16,940 nucleotides of DNA from Isohypsibius dastychi (taxonomy: Eukaryota > Tardigrada > Eutardigrada > Parachela > Isohypsibiidae). The stretch spans positions 1-16,940 of the forward strand of contig JAQIWT010000637.1 in assembly GCA_034696485.1 (NCBI GenBank), read 5' to 3'. The notes below the pieces were generated by a model. It did not search any database. It saw only the letters and a program-made list of their open reading frames with translations, and had not been told where the DNA came from. Positions 6,645-16,888 of the stretch are shown piece by piece. Position 1 is the first letter of the stretch; every line of letters begins with the position of its first letter. Both the position numbers and the translations under genes were made by a program.

Positions 6645-9600
6645 TCATCTAGGCGAAGGTGGGGAATAGCTGAAATACGGTGCGGTATCGCGGTTGAGAA
6701 TGGTGTGACAAACATCACAGACTTTCGCTGGCCGTCGATTCGGTCCACTGGGGGCGTCCTTCGAAAGACAATCATGACAAAAGATCTTCCCGCAATGCCG
6801 GCAGTGAATCTAAACAGTCAATGCACCAGTGAAAAAAAGGCCGACTGATATATCAACACAAAGACCATACCTTCAAGCTGCGGACTTTCTTTTTTGGAAG
6901 GAGGAAAGGCTGGCTACATGCGTTACAGTCGGTGACATCTTCGTCGAACTGCCATCTGACTTCATTTTCAGCCTGCCTGATTTTCTCCAGTTCAACCTAG
7001 AAATATTTCAAGCTGAGGGTAAACGGTAGAGAATTTGCGGATGGACGAACAAAAGTCTAGGATATTTCAAAGTTTTACGCAAACATCTATGCAGTACACA
7101 AAGCCACAAATCATATTGAAGGTTTCCCACCAAGCAAATTTCCAATCGCACCAACTTAACGGACAAATTCGTTTTGTTCGATAAATAATGCCTTTAAACC
7201 AAACGATGAAGATATGAAAGTATACCTGGAGAGACTGCGAAAGTTTGACGAAATCACGCTGGACTGTTTCACTGTTGTCAAGTTCAACTTGAAGAGCTTG
7301 TGCTTTGGACCGACAGTGGTGCAGATCCTTTTCTAGCTTTTCCTTTTCGTTGTGCAAGTTCGTCAGCTGCGCTTTCAACACCGTCTCCTGTTGCTGCTGT
7401 TGAGTCACTGTTTCCTCCAGATTCTGGGCCAACAGCTGATTCAAACGTCTCTCCAAGTCCATCTTCTCACTTTCCAGAATCGCAATCCTCTCTCTCAAAG
7501 TATCTGGAAACAGAAGTTAGGCCGTTACAAAAACTCAGTTATAAGTTCGAGGCATATCCATTCGAGGCATTATCAAAGGTGTACCAATTTCTCTGGACAG
7601 CATTTCAACCATGCTGTCTTTATTCTGCTGTTCGCCCTGCAGTTGGTCTTTGAGGAACATGTTCTCGCTCCTGAGATTATCCTCGATGTGCTCCTTGGCT
7701 ACACGACTTTTGATGACGTCTTCCCGATATTTCAGTAGAATGTGATGAAGTTCCTCCACGTCGTTTGGCAAGTCGATAATTTCTTCCTGCATCTGGCGGG
7801 AATGTTGGGAATACCGGTCGATCAGCTTATCGTTTTCTCGTTGTAAAAAGGCCAGCTGAAAACGAGAAAACATATCAGACTAATTCGTAACAACTCTTTG
7901 AGAACTACCAAGTCCTCGAAACTCGCAAACGTTTCGGTAATGTTTCGTCAAGACACAAGAAACCATCTTAACACTTTCCCTGTCATTCAGGTTCGAAGCA
8001 ACAACCACCCACCTCTTTTCCTGTGTTCTCACGCTGTTTGCACATATCACGCTGTAAGAATCACGCACCAGAATTAAAATCCGACTAATTCACTTCGATT
8101 TGAGCAAACTTCTTACAACGGTCTGCTCCAAAACCAAACGAGCTTCCTGGCTGGAATTCCTCGATTCAGACAACATTTTCTCAGCTTCAGTCTGGCTCTT
8201 GAAGAGCTGTGAAATCTGGGAAAATGGACCAAACAGTCAACAGACTGGTAATGACTAGTCAAAAACAAAAGAAACCTGTTCCTGTGTGTCGATGACGCTT
8301 TTCGACAATTTCCTGTCCATTTCGTCCCGAAATTGGTTTTCTCGCTTCAAGTCATCCTTCAGTCTCTCAATATGTCTTTCCGCGGCCAATAGGTCAACTC
8401 GAACACAATTCTCCGTGGTCTGGGCGGCTTGGAGCTGTGATTCATAATTTGCGCACATGACACATGAACCGGAAGACTCGGACGGAGGTCCCGCTGCACC
8501 CCCAAGCGGTTTCGGCGAGCTCAACGCAGATTCATCTAGATTCGTGATGGAGACCATTGGAGACGAGACAAAATCGAATTCACCGGAATATGACAAGTTG
8601 ATCAGTGCGGGATCACCGCCAGACTGATTCATGGAAGATCCATCATCACCTAAAGATAAGCGTTCCGTAATATTCATTTGCAAGTAATGGTCACAAGCAT
8701 GAACGGTTATAAAATGCAAAAAAGCAATGAAATCGTTCCACCGCTGAATAAGAAATTCTGACCCCGGCCAAATATAAAGCAGGAAACACTAGCGGAAAAG
8801 GAAATCATGTACCACTGTCACGTACACGGAAATTCTTGCTCGTCCATCGACTTCAACGCTGTTCTGATTTGAACGTGCTTTTCTAGTTGACAAACTTACC
8901 GGTATCTGAAGAACGCAAAGACACGTTGTCGGATCTCGCATGATCCAAGGAGTCATCAGACGGATGAGATGCCATGTTCATGTGAGCAGCACTTAATCGC
9001 TTCCGGTAATATTGGACAAGACCCTTTTCGCGCTCCAGCAACTTTTGTACTTTCTGCAACTCTTTCCGCGAAGTCACTGAGTCATCCTGTAATACCACTT
9101 TCTGCGTCTGCAGAACACCCAGGTACATTTCCACATCACTTTTCGAGGCGGTCGATAAATCAAAATCCTGAAAAAGCAAACTCAATGAGTTCGAGATTCT
9201 TTTGGCCGATCGTGTTTCGAAATTTTTCTCGAGAATTGTGAAATTTTTGACTCACCTTTAAATTGAGTTTCTTCGACAAGGCGTCGATACTGTTTGGCGA
9301 TACGGAATTTATCTGCAATTTTTCCCGTTCGTAATAATCGATTTTCTCAGTCGCTTCTTGAAGCTGACTCCTCAACGAATTGATTTCATCTTCCAATGGC
9401 ACGACTATCGACTTGAGGAAATCCGCATCAATTTTAGCCTGAAACAGAAATGACAGATATTTAAAACGTCATTTAAACGAATGGTCGAGTCAGCGAACGA
9501 GACTAAAAATCAGATTCCCAAACTTACTCTAACATTTTCCACGAAAATGCACAATATGAATATGATGAAAAACATTAATTCAAAATGAGTTCTGAAATCT

Positions 9601-10963
9601 GATGTTCATAATTTAGTGACAAACACATTGAAACTGAAGTCTGTGGATGTTGTATTGTTCTTTCAGACGTACCTTTTGCATATCATGACTGTAGTTATTG
9701 TCAGGCTGTTTCTCTTTTGGTGCCGAATTCAGGGAATACAGACTAGAGCTGGAAGGTAGCGAACCAGAGACCTTTCTGGAGAGATTTGCTAGAAGACTTC
9801 CTCGATCCGGACTGGAATGCATTTTCTTTTTCAACTCTTCGTTTTCCTGTTTTAATCGCCCATTTGCTTCCAAATGTTGTCTTCTTTCGGTTTGCCATCT
9901 TAATTCGGAATCTTGGATGGCATCATCAATTGTAGCTAAAACCAACAAGAAACGCCAAATTAAAATCAACATCTCAAAAACACCAAGATTCAACAAAGAT
10001 TTCCGGTAAAAGATTTGACAATATTTAAAACAAAGACCAACATTATTTGATTCTAAATAAACCTAACAAGCATAACAAACTCGGATTAAAATTTTGATAA
10101 TAAATAAATTCGAGGTTGACAACAAAATCTCCCGCTTCAGAATCAAAATTGCTCCAACGAAATACTTTTAAAAGCCTATAAAATAAATATCTCCTCAGTT
10201 ATGAATTCAAACATTCTTTTGAGTCACATGCATAGATTTGGAAGGAGCACCAACCGGAAGTGAAAATCAGTAAAGACATCAGTCGTTCTCTTCTCACCTC
10301 GCATTGCTTGTTCCATGGACTCCATTTCCAACGCATATCTCTGTCGCATTGTATCCAATTCGCCCTTAGACGAATTCTCCGCAAAAGCAGCAACTGATCT
10401 CAGCTCGGATAACTCCTGCTGCAGGGCAGAATAATTCTCCCTCATTTCCAGAAATTCTTTGAGAGCTTGGTCAAATTCCTGTTTGACTTGTCCAACTTTC
10501 ACTGAAAAAATAAAATTCAGTGGAGATACACCTTATCGAGATGAAGAATCGAACGCGAGAAAAATCCCATATGCAAATAGTAAAACGAAAACAAAACATT
10601 TCCTTCAGCGATATTTCGGATCATACCGTCTTTTTCCACACAAATCTCCTTGAACATTGCTCTGTGTCGCCCATATTCCTCGTCACGTTCTTGCTTCTCT
10701 CTCCGAAGCAATTCCTCGCGTTTTGTAGATTCTGAAAGGAGCTGCAAAAGCTGCTCTTTGCTGAGATCCACTTGCAGTGTTCCCTCGCTCGTTTCTGCTG
10801 ACGAGAAACGCTGCTTTTCAATGTCTTGAAAAATGTCGAGAGTGGTACATTTCCTACCATTCTGCGCCGTGGAAGACACGATTTCGTGCTCAGCTGCTGG
10901 CTCCGAGATGCTGTCTGAATTAGCACAGGATCCATCACCTTCGTTCGATATTTCCGTCTCCAT
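6645..10963 (-). CDS. Rabaptin-5 (Rab5 effector) with C-terminal FYVE finger, eleven exons
   Basis: Rabaptin is a coiled-coil Rab5/Rab4 effector that partners Rabex-5 in early endosome fusion and recycling. Minus-strand exons in order are 10627-10963, 10298-10501, 9673-9935, 9256-9438, 8900-9167, 8276-8649, 8117-8215, 7585-7855, 7226-7503, 6871-6996 and 6645-6809. Every junction keeps phase and the total is 855 residues (human rabaptin-5 about 860). Diagnostic stretches are VEMYLGVLQTQKVVLQDD (central coiled coil), CVMCANYESQLQ (about 481), LLKYREDVIKSR, and QVELDNSETVQRDFVKLSQS leading to LEKIRQAE, the Rab5-binding end. A FYVE-type finger follows (about 774-839), with WQFD, four CxxC/HC pairs forming eight Cys, and HCRHCG. 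The usual R(R/K)HHCR basic patch is reduced to LKIHCRHC, so PI3P binding may be weak. The start is the first ATG of the frame, beginning METEISNEG; a candidate leader acceptor (ggtcttag) lies at 11006. The region 113-268 corresponds to the N-terminal coiled coil. Confidence 0.94.
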
Positions 10964-11005
10964 ATTCACAATCCAACCACCGTAAACAAGTTCCAAATAC
11001 TGGTG

Positions 11006-11007
11006 CT
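11006..11007 (-). promoter_or_regulatory. Candidate 5' UTR splice acceptor upstream of rabaptin
   Basis: On the minus strand ttttcggtttggtcttag ends here, 42 nt before the rabaptin ATG. It has a T-rich tract and an AG and could take a spliced leader or a 5' UTR exon. The evidence is the motif alone. Confidence 0.3.
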
Positions 11008-11171
11008 AAGACCAAACCGAAAAGAACAGCTTGTGTAGAGATCAGGAAGGATAAACATCTAAATAGTGCAGGTGGAATTGCAAAAACAGGTCGCACATGT
11101 TTTTAAATATCGATTTACGTACTTACTGTACTTTACAATTTTTTCTTTGGCATACGTACCTTGTGCTTGGT

Positions 11172-11182
11172 GGGGGGGGGGG
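11172..11182 (+). repeat. G11 homopolymer run
   Basis: Eleven consecutive G on the plus strand lie upstream of the rabaptin start. It is one of four long G/C runs in the window (also 1152-1161, 5763-5800 and about 16903-16916), all outside exons. Confidence 0.85.
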
Positions 11183-11355
11183 TTGAAGTTGGCTATGTAT
11201 GCTACAGCGCAGACTAGGTATGGACAGATAGATAGTTACCGTTTCTACAAGCATGGATAAATTATTGTACAAGTAGTTGTCCCACCGTTTTGTTTTAGAA
11301 TAATGCAGATCTTTATAGCAATCTACAGTAGTACGGTTTCCCTTAAGTCCAAGGT

Positions 11356-11361
11356 TTTATT
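11356..11361 (-). promoter_or_regulatory. Poly(A) signal AATAAA for the Shisa-like gene
   Basis: The minus strand reads AATAAA about 110 nt after the stop codon of the Shisa-like gene, a normal distance for a 3' end in compact genomes. Confidence 0.5.
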
Positions 11362-11471
11362 GTATCTGATTGATTACAGCGTCGCAATTTAGAGATTATC
11401 AATGACCTTTTACAAGAAGCTGGAGTAGGTAGGATGCGCTGCTCTCACGACAATGGGCATCTGTTTGGCTT

Positions 11472-12177
11472 TCAAACTTGATCAGATGGCGGATCGGAAA
11501 TAAGCGAGGATAAACTGAGTGCAACATATTCTTCCGGACAATAGCACGCTTCCAGCGGATAACTGAAGGGCTTGAGTAATGTGATATGTTCGGAGACCTC
11601 ATTGACCCTTTGAGCTAGCTTGCTTGACTCCAGACGCTCTGTTCTCTCCCATTTACGAGCGAAGACGCTTTGAAATATATAACAGCTGATGAGGAAGAAA
11701 ACGAAAGATGCCATCTACCACAAATCAGTCACGTGTCATGTACAAGTCAGAACGGTGACCTTTAATTCACTTACGAACATGGCTGCAATCACTAGCACGA
11801 ACCTGCAATTTACAAAAAATCAAGTGAGTTGTTATATTGTCGTCTTGGACGACCACAGTGTAGACTATCAAGACAGGCTTGATATTTACTTTACAAGGCA
11901 ATGTACTAAATACCCAGTTTCGGTGTTGCCCATTCCAATCTGATTGACCACGAAGATAGTCCACTCACAACACACCTTCACGTCCGTTTTAGAACCACAA
12001 CAAAAAGCTGGCCGCTGCATGGTGGGTGACCATGGTGGGCAGTGTGTCGTAACGTCGTAATCATCAATGGTCCGACCTCTACAGATATTCTCTCTCTGTT
12101 GGCTATCTGTGTGGAGGCAAGTTACTTTGCGAAAGCAAAAAGGGACAATGTAAACACGCACCTAGAACAGCTCCCAT
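11472..12177 (-). CDS. Shisa-like single-pass membrane protein, four exons
   Basis: Shisa proteins are type I membrane adaptors. Vertebrate members retain Wnt and FGF receptors in the ER or modulate AMPA receptors. Proposed minus-strand exons are 12162-12177, 11914-12106, 11775-11802 and 11472-11714, all in phase, giving 159 residues. The ectodomain has the Shisa cysteine pattern: a first Cys (ICRG), an acidic Tyr stretch (DDYDV), CP, then FCCGS and VCC. The following exons join to a strongly hydrophobic segment (FVLVIAAMF plus MASFVFFLISCYIF) followed by basic RKWER, as expected for a type I anchor with a cytosolic tail of about 70 residues. Odd points: the third exon is only 28 nt, the exon 2 donor (gtattt) is weak, and no signal peptide precedes the cysteines, so the true first exon may lie farther upstream. 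The family call rests on pattern and topology, not close similarity. Confidence 0.6.
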
Positions 12178-12626
12178 TTCGGATGATATCAGATTGCTTT
12201 GGTGGCTGAGTGGAATGAGCAGGTGTGTGTGTTGACTGGGATCCACATCAGAAATGTTTATCGGTGTAAACATACCGATAAGAAACTAAATGTTTAACTT
12301 GATTTTTATTTTGTCCAGATCAGATTAATAAGGGCAGTCCGGATGACTGGGACCTCGGAGAGAAGAGCATGGCGTGAGATTGCGTTTGTCTGTTGGGTCT
12401 GGCTGAGGTAAAATGGGATGTTTGTTGCTTTACCATCGAATGATAATATCCCTGTGGAGTAACGGTGATTTACGATCGGATGTTATGGCCATTCGACATC
12501 AGCCTTAGACAAATGTCGACAATTATAGGATAATTTTCTCCATTAATCGAGTTATTTTCACCTAATCTTCCTCTGTTCACAAAATTATCTCTGTATTAAT
12601 CGTTTACCGTTATTCGTCGCGATTTT
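12178..12626. other. Spacer upstream of the Shisa-like gene
   Basis: I see no supported gene. It should contain the Shisa-like promoter and possibly its missing signal-peptide exon, which I could not identify. There is no tRNA-like or repeat structure. Confidence 0.35.
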
Positions 12627-13140
12627 GTGGAACCACGTCAACTTCAAATTCACAGTTTGAATATTTTCCAGCTTCAAAATCTTAATCATTCGGCCCAAGA
12701 AATCCAGAGAATCAGTGTTTATTGTTTATGTATCAAAGAAAGGAACAAAATGAATCGGGTTTTATCCAGAATTGGGTTGTGCAGTTTGTTCGGTGTCAGA
12801 TCGTCGACCATCTGTCCCAGAGCAATCAGAGAATCTATCATTACGTCTCTTGACTATAGGTGCTCCCAGTGCGGAAAGGCGTATTTATTGGATAAATTGA
12901 GGGAGAAACTAACATGACGATAAACAGTTCCTGGAATACTGTATCTTTCGGGAAGAGACAGAGATTTATACAAGTATGTAGGTGTGTTTTCAGCTGAGAG
13001 GGCAGTTTGCTCTAAGCTTTTTCGTTTTCGGAAAGTGAAGACCTGTTAGACATTTGATACTTTCAGGGAGACGTTTGCTCCATGATGTTGTCACGGGTTG
13101 GGTCGCATTGCATTCGAATAAAGTTTACTGAGTTCTTGAC
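12627..13140 (+). other. Possible small plus-strand transcription unit (low confidence)
   Basis: An open frame runs from 12627 to 12917. Its internal ATG at 12750 starts a 55-residue peptide, MNRVLSRIGLCSLFGVRSST and onward, which is basic, amphipathic and acid-free at its start like a mitochondrial presequence. A donor-like CTATAG|gtgctc at about 12860 and several tttcag acceptors downstream (about 12993, 13066 and 13151) suggest introns, but no joining gave a recognisable protein. AATAAA at 13117-13122 could end the transcript. It may be a small mitochondrial protein gene with unresolved exons, or chance. Confidence 0.2.
13117..13122 (+). promoter_or_regulatory. AATAAA on the plus strand
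   Basis: A canonical poly(A) hexamer lies 200 nt after the small open frame ending at 12917. It is the main hint that a plus-strand transcript ends here. Confidence 0.25.
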
Positions 13141-13461
13141 GGTATTTTCAGATTAAGATGCTCATTTCTGGAAAAATTTGAACCGCGTTGAAATCAGGTT
13201 TCTCACGGTCACCTGCACAAGTAGAATCGTGCACGATAAAATTGGAGTTGTTGATGCTGTCTTTTACTCGGACATGTGACCATTATTATGATCGAAAGGT
13301 TAGCTGACCGACCGCTTAGTCCACTTGCCTGGTGGGTGATTCTGTAACCCTCCCTATGATGCTCCAAAAACACCGGTAGACCGGTATTGAGTAATTCCTC
13401 GCGATTTGCTTGAAACGATACTCAGAGTATACAGAGCTCAGCTGGGAGTTTGGCACAGATA
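13123..13461. other. Gene-free spacer
   Basis: No coding exon, RNA gene or clear repeat is seen between the possible plus-strand 3' end and the poly(A) signal of the BTB gene. Confidence 0.4.
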
Positions 13462-13467
13462 TTTATT
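13462..13467 (-). promoter_or_regulatory. Poly(A) signal AATAAA for the BTB gene
   Basis: The minus strand reads AATAAA 114 nt past the BTB gene stop, within the sequence CCCGTAATAAATATC. Confidence 0.5.
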
Positions 13468-13580
13468 ACGGGCTCACTTGGGCAGTCTTGCAGTAGGCAC
13501 TTCGATTACTACTAGACGCAGATCGGTGAAATCACAAAAAATAAATCGAACAATTGGTCGTTTCTGGACGTGATAGAGAG

Positions 13581-15392
13581 CTAGATCTCAAGCTGTTTTT
13601 GCGTAATTTTACTAGGTGTCTCTGGACTTCCCCTCCGAACTTTCCGTTTGCGTGAGTATGCCTCGTCCAAAATGAGGTTTATCAAATCAGAATCCAATTT
13701 CTTGAACCCACCAACTCCGATGAAACCATCAACATCTTTGACGATGAAATCAATAATTTCGCCTTTCTCCCTATCGAGGTTGTTGCTGCTTGCGACTTTT
13801 AATAAACGTGACGCGTTGTCCATTTTCAATCCTTTCATAAGGACTTTTACACATTCGTCTGTAAGTTTCTTGACCCCGTACTTGGTTGCCACCAACATCA
13901 GATCCTCGTCTATGCTGTTTCTCCACTCAATCTTTCCGTAAACGAAATCTAGAAAGGCTCTCACGGTGTCGGCTCTGGCATCCGCGACGTTTATTCTGTA
14001 CAGTTTTGGATCTTGCTCAAACATTAATTTCAGAACGTCACTCTGAGCACTCAGAGCGATCTTGTGGGCTGAAAACTTCTTTCCGTCAGACGAAATCAGT
14101 GTGCAGTCACTTCCCACACCAGTCTGAAGAAGAGTGGCTATCGAACCTAGCCAGTCGCTCGATGACAAGGTAGGAGGCCGCATAGCTTTTCCGTCATATG
14201 TTATAGAGTATTCGATGTTGGCTTTGATCCGTGTGAGAAGCTCCGGAAGGTTATTGGGATTGAGCCTCGAATATAAGACTGTAACCAAAGCTTTCCAGTC
14301 GGATACCTTGGTGCCCCTTTGACAGTTGAATGTTGCTTCAGGGACTCTGAACTCTTTTGTTACCTGCGCTCCATATAACATCCTGAAAGACACTAATTTT
14401 TGTGATGCCCTGGTTTCTTCTTGTTCTTGTTGATATTCACCTCACTGTGATCCATGCTTTCACCTCTATATTGCTAGTACATGCATGTCGGTTCTCCAAA
14501 CGGAACGATACTGACAGACTGTTTTTCAGGCCGTATCCACTTTCATGGTGCTGAAATTCTTTGCACACGGGGTCCACTTTCATGCACCATTCAAACGGAT
14601 ACTCATTGAGACCAAAGTCTGGGGACGGCGCGTAGAAGCAAGCAGCATCCACTCCGTATATGGTCATGTTGACCTTTCCGTTGACATAATTAAACCGTTG
14701 TTGTAACGCCATGTCAAAGTCGCAGGTGAATGGTTTTTCGCGTAGGTTCTTGATTCTTTGCAAGACGGATCTAAAATCGTTCGCCATGGCAGCGTCGGCG
14801 TGGATGATGGGTTTGAAATTGTATAGACTATGTAGAATCAGTGTCCAAAGTTGGCTGCAACAACCGACACTGTTGTCTCGAAATACTGTACACTCGCGTA
14901 ATTCGACAGTTTCGCAGATTCAACAAAATCTTACCGTAATTTAACTTCAGTCACTGCAATGCATGCACTCTTCTGCATCAAAATAAGAGATCTAGAGTGA
15001 ATGGGCCCGTGAATGTAAACTCGTAAACTCGCCAATCTTTGTGAACTTGTGGTAACAATAACCGATACAGCTATCGCAAATGCGTCGTAATCCTGAACTA
15101 ACAAAAGCTCAAGAACATGGTAATCTATCACACTAGTACGATTGTATGAGAGCACTATCTGTCCAAAAGTCTTCGATAGTTTTGATCTGAAACTAACCGG
15201 TGATTCAGTCCGTTTTGTTGTGATCACCATGTTCTTATCATCAACTTGTCACCCCCTTATCAGAACAATCGCAGAGAGCGTGATGCGTATTGAATGTAAG
15301 TCGAACAATCGAATGTTCGCCATTATTCTCTCCCGGTTATCAGGACCTATAACCGTCATCACTTTGCCACGAACAAACCGAGACCACGTCAT
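13581..15392 (-). CDS. BTB/POZ domain protein with beta-rich N-terminal region, four exons
   Basis: BTB proteins of this sort often act as substrate adaptors for cullin-3 ubiquitin ligases (SPOP type). Minus-strand exons are 15253-15392, 14935-15186, 14441-14854 and 13581-14382, giving 535 residues; all three junctions keep phase. The last two exons are well supported, and splicing yields AWITVR-MLYGAQ. The first two rest on phase and coding character only; otherwise translation could start at the ATG at 14787 (382 residues). The BTB core lies about 40% into the last exon: GVGSDCTLISSDGKKFSAHK, then SAQSDVLKLMF, INVAD and AFLDFVYGK. A helical BACK-like part follows (DLMLVATKYGVKKLTDECV). The tail SRKRKVRRGSP is a probable nuclear signal. 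The N-terminal half alternates beta-like strands (VNMTIYGVDAACF, LSVSFRLENR, IEVKAWITV) reminiscent of MATH/TRAF domains, but I cannot confirm that. The substrate is unknown. Confidence 0.75.
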
Positions 15393-15514
15393 CCAAATGG
15401 ACACTGATGGCTCTATGACTCCATTCAACCTCACTCAGACAGCGCTCCTCTCATATACATCAGTAACCAGTCGTAGTGTGCCACTTATGCCAAACATTTC
15501 ACAATTTCGCCAAA
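15393..15514. promoter_or_regulatory. Divergent intergenic region between the BTB and GPI-protein genes
   Basis: Only 122 nt separate the two proposed start codons, so a shared bidirectional promoter is likely if the N-terminal BTB exons are real. No clear TATA or initiator motif is visible. Confidence 0.3.
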
Positions 15515-16484
15515 ATGTTTTCTTCGATCGGCATGATATGTATCATCGTGGCCACATTTGGCTCTTGTACTACAGGGGCGTTGTTCGATCTGCCACCCAA
15601 CTATTTACTTCCACCTGATGATTTATCCCAGTGTCCGAGCCGAGCATGCACGTCTTTCGAAAACATAACTTATTCCGGAACTGAAGGCTGGTGGTGTAGC
15701 TTCCCTAGTGCCACCTCGGATGGCTGGGGAATATCAGGCTGCAATGGATGGGAACGCGCTGGCTCTGACTATCGTTATCAGTTTTTGGTTAACAGAACTT
15801 CAGAATCGGAGTATAACAGCTCGTCACAAATTCGTAAGCTCACATTCTCCAAATAACCGTATTGAAGTAATTTTTACAAGTTGTCAGTTTTGCAGGTGGA
15901 ATTCCTGCTGTTTCGAACTGCTATCTTCGACCGGATCTCAAGCCTGGTGAACAGACCAAAAATCCGTACAGCGCAATATTGTGGTCAAAGCCATTAACTA
16001 CGGTTGGGTGCAACTTGTATCAGGTGACCTTCAAAGTTAATCTCGGCAATCAGAAGCCATTTATTGCCAGCGTTGGACATGAAGTGCGACTGAGCTGGAC
16101 CATATCAGGGTCTGAGCTTGCAGAGCCATACTTCTTCAACATCTGGGGCCACCGATATCGAGACTACGAAAATATTTCAGCGAAAACCTGGGTGGAAATT
16201 AAAACGGAACCGTTTCGAGTGCCGACCTTGAGAAGTGTCAGACTTGCATTTGTCGCCACGACGTTTGGATTCTGTAGGGATGAGTCGGACATGATACAAA
16301 TTACAGACATCTCGACTGTTCGAAGTTGGTAAACCTCTATCTGCCCTCTTATCAAAACTGACCTGTCTTTCCCGTAGTTCCCGTTGTGGAATGTGGAGCA
16401 CAGTTTTCCGCATCCGGACCATCTCAAACAACAATACCAGCGGTTGTTCTGTTGATCGTCACATTTTTTGTCAGACTTATTTGA
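15515..16484 (+). CDS. Secreted, probably GPI-anchored orphan protein, three exons
   Basis: I do not recognise a family. Exons are 15515-15833, 15896-16324 and 16378-16484, giving 284 residues. The ATG at 15515 opens a clean signal peptide (MFSSIGMICIIVATFGSCTTG, cleavage near 21); an in-frame ATG 39 nt upstream would bury it. The mature part has N-glycosylation sequons at about 50, 93 and 101 and another at NIS. It is rich in Trp, Tyr and Ser and looks beta-stranded (FKVNLGNQKPFIAS, VRLSWTISG, SVRLAFVATTF). The last exon supplies an eighth ectodomain Cys (VVECGA), a Ser/Gly-rich omega-like site and a hydrophobic end (AVVLLIVTFFVRLI), which is the GPI-signal pattern. The donor for exon 3 (A|gttggt) is weak; without it the frame ends at 16332 with seven Cys. 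The even Cys count, 53-nt intron and GPI-like tail favour splicing. The start lies 122 nt from the divergent BTB gene start. Confidence 0.6.
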
Positions 16485-16556
16485 TCAAGAATATCCTACC
16501 TGAGACTTTTCGGATTCTAACAATTCGTACCTAGATTCAGCACACGAGATCGAGAG

Positions 16557-16596
16557 CAAATTGAATATATAGACTATGGACTATATATTCAATTTG
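16557..16596. repeat. Perfect 16-bp inverted repeat with 8-nt spacer
   Basis: CAAATTGAATATATAG (16557-16572) is the exact reverse complement of CTATATATTCAATTTG (16581-16596), with spacer ACTATGGA. The arms are flanked by two direct copies of cgagag, and attcaatt recurs just after at about 16604. It lies about 70 nt past the GPI-protein stop, so it may be in its 3' UTR, or it may be a short foldback element. Confidence 0.85.
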
Positions 16597-16888
16597 TCGA
16601 GAGTATTCAATTAATGATTACAAGCGCCCTGTCCGTTCTCGCTTTTCACGTTCTTCAGCGTTCGTGTCACATGCACAAGGTTCATGTTATCGATTTTGAT
16701 GAGTTGTCAATGATTACAGCATTCGATACGACGATAAGATATTTTATTATAATAATAATACTATTACTGCTACGCATCATTTTATTCAACAGAGATCTTC
16801 TCATCCATTATTGGTACTAGACTGTTGATTGGGTCAGTAATAAGTTTCGCAAACACCCCGTCACCCAAGGCCGATCATACGGGCTCTG

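Larger units (their letters stand above)
10964..11471. other. Spacer between rabaptin and the Shisa-like gene
   Basis: It contains the rabaptin 5' region and the 3' end of the Shisa-like gene, which lie head to tail on the minus strand. Seen here are an 11-G run (11172-11182, plus strand) and the poly(A) signal at 11356-11361. There is no credible coding exon. Open frames seen on the plus strand have no homology and no supporting signals. Confidence 0.5.

Noticed and set aside
10517-10996. Rabaptin start upstream of 10963 in the same frame
   Set aside because: The upstream extension to 10996 begins with TTG, not ATG; the first ATG is at 10963.
13648-14322. Plus-strand open frames within the BTB gene
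   Set aside because: They are antisense shadows of a clear BTB-coding exon.
15142-15618. 158-residue plus-strand open frame
   Set aside because: It is antisense to the proposed BTB exons, runs past the signal-peptide start of the GPI protein in another frame and shows no family features.
16614-16820. 68-residue plus-strand open frame
   Set aside because: It ends in AT-rich low-complexity sequence and has no homology or gene signals.
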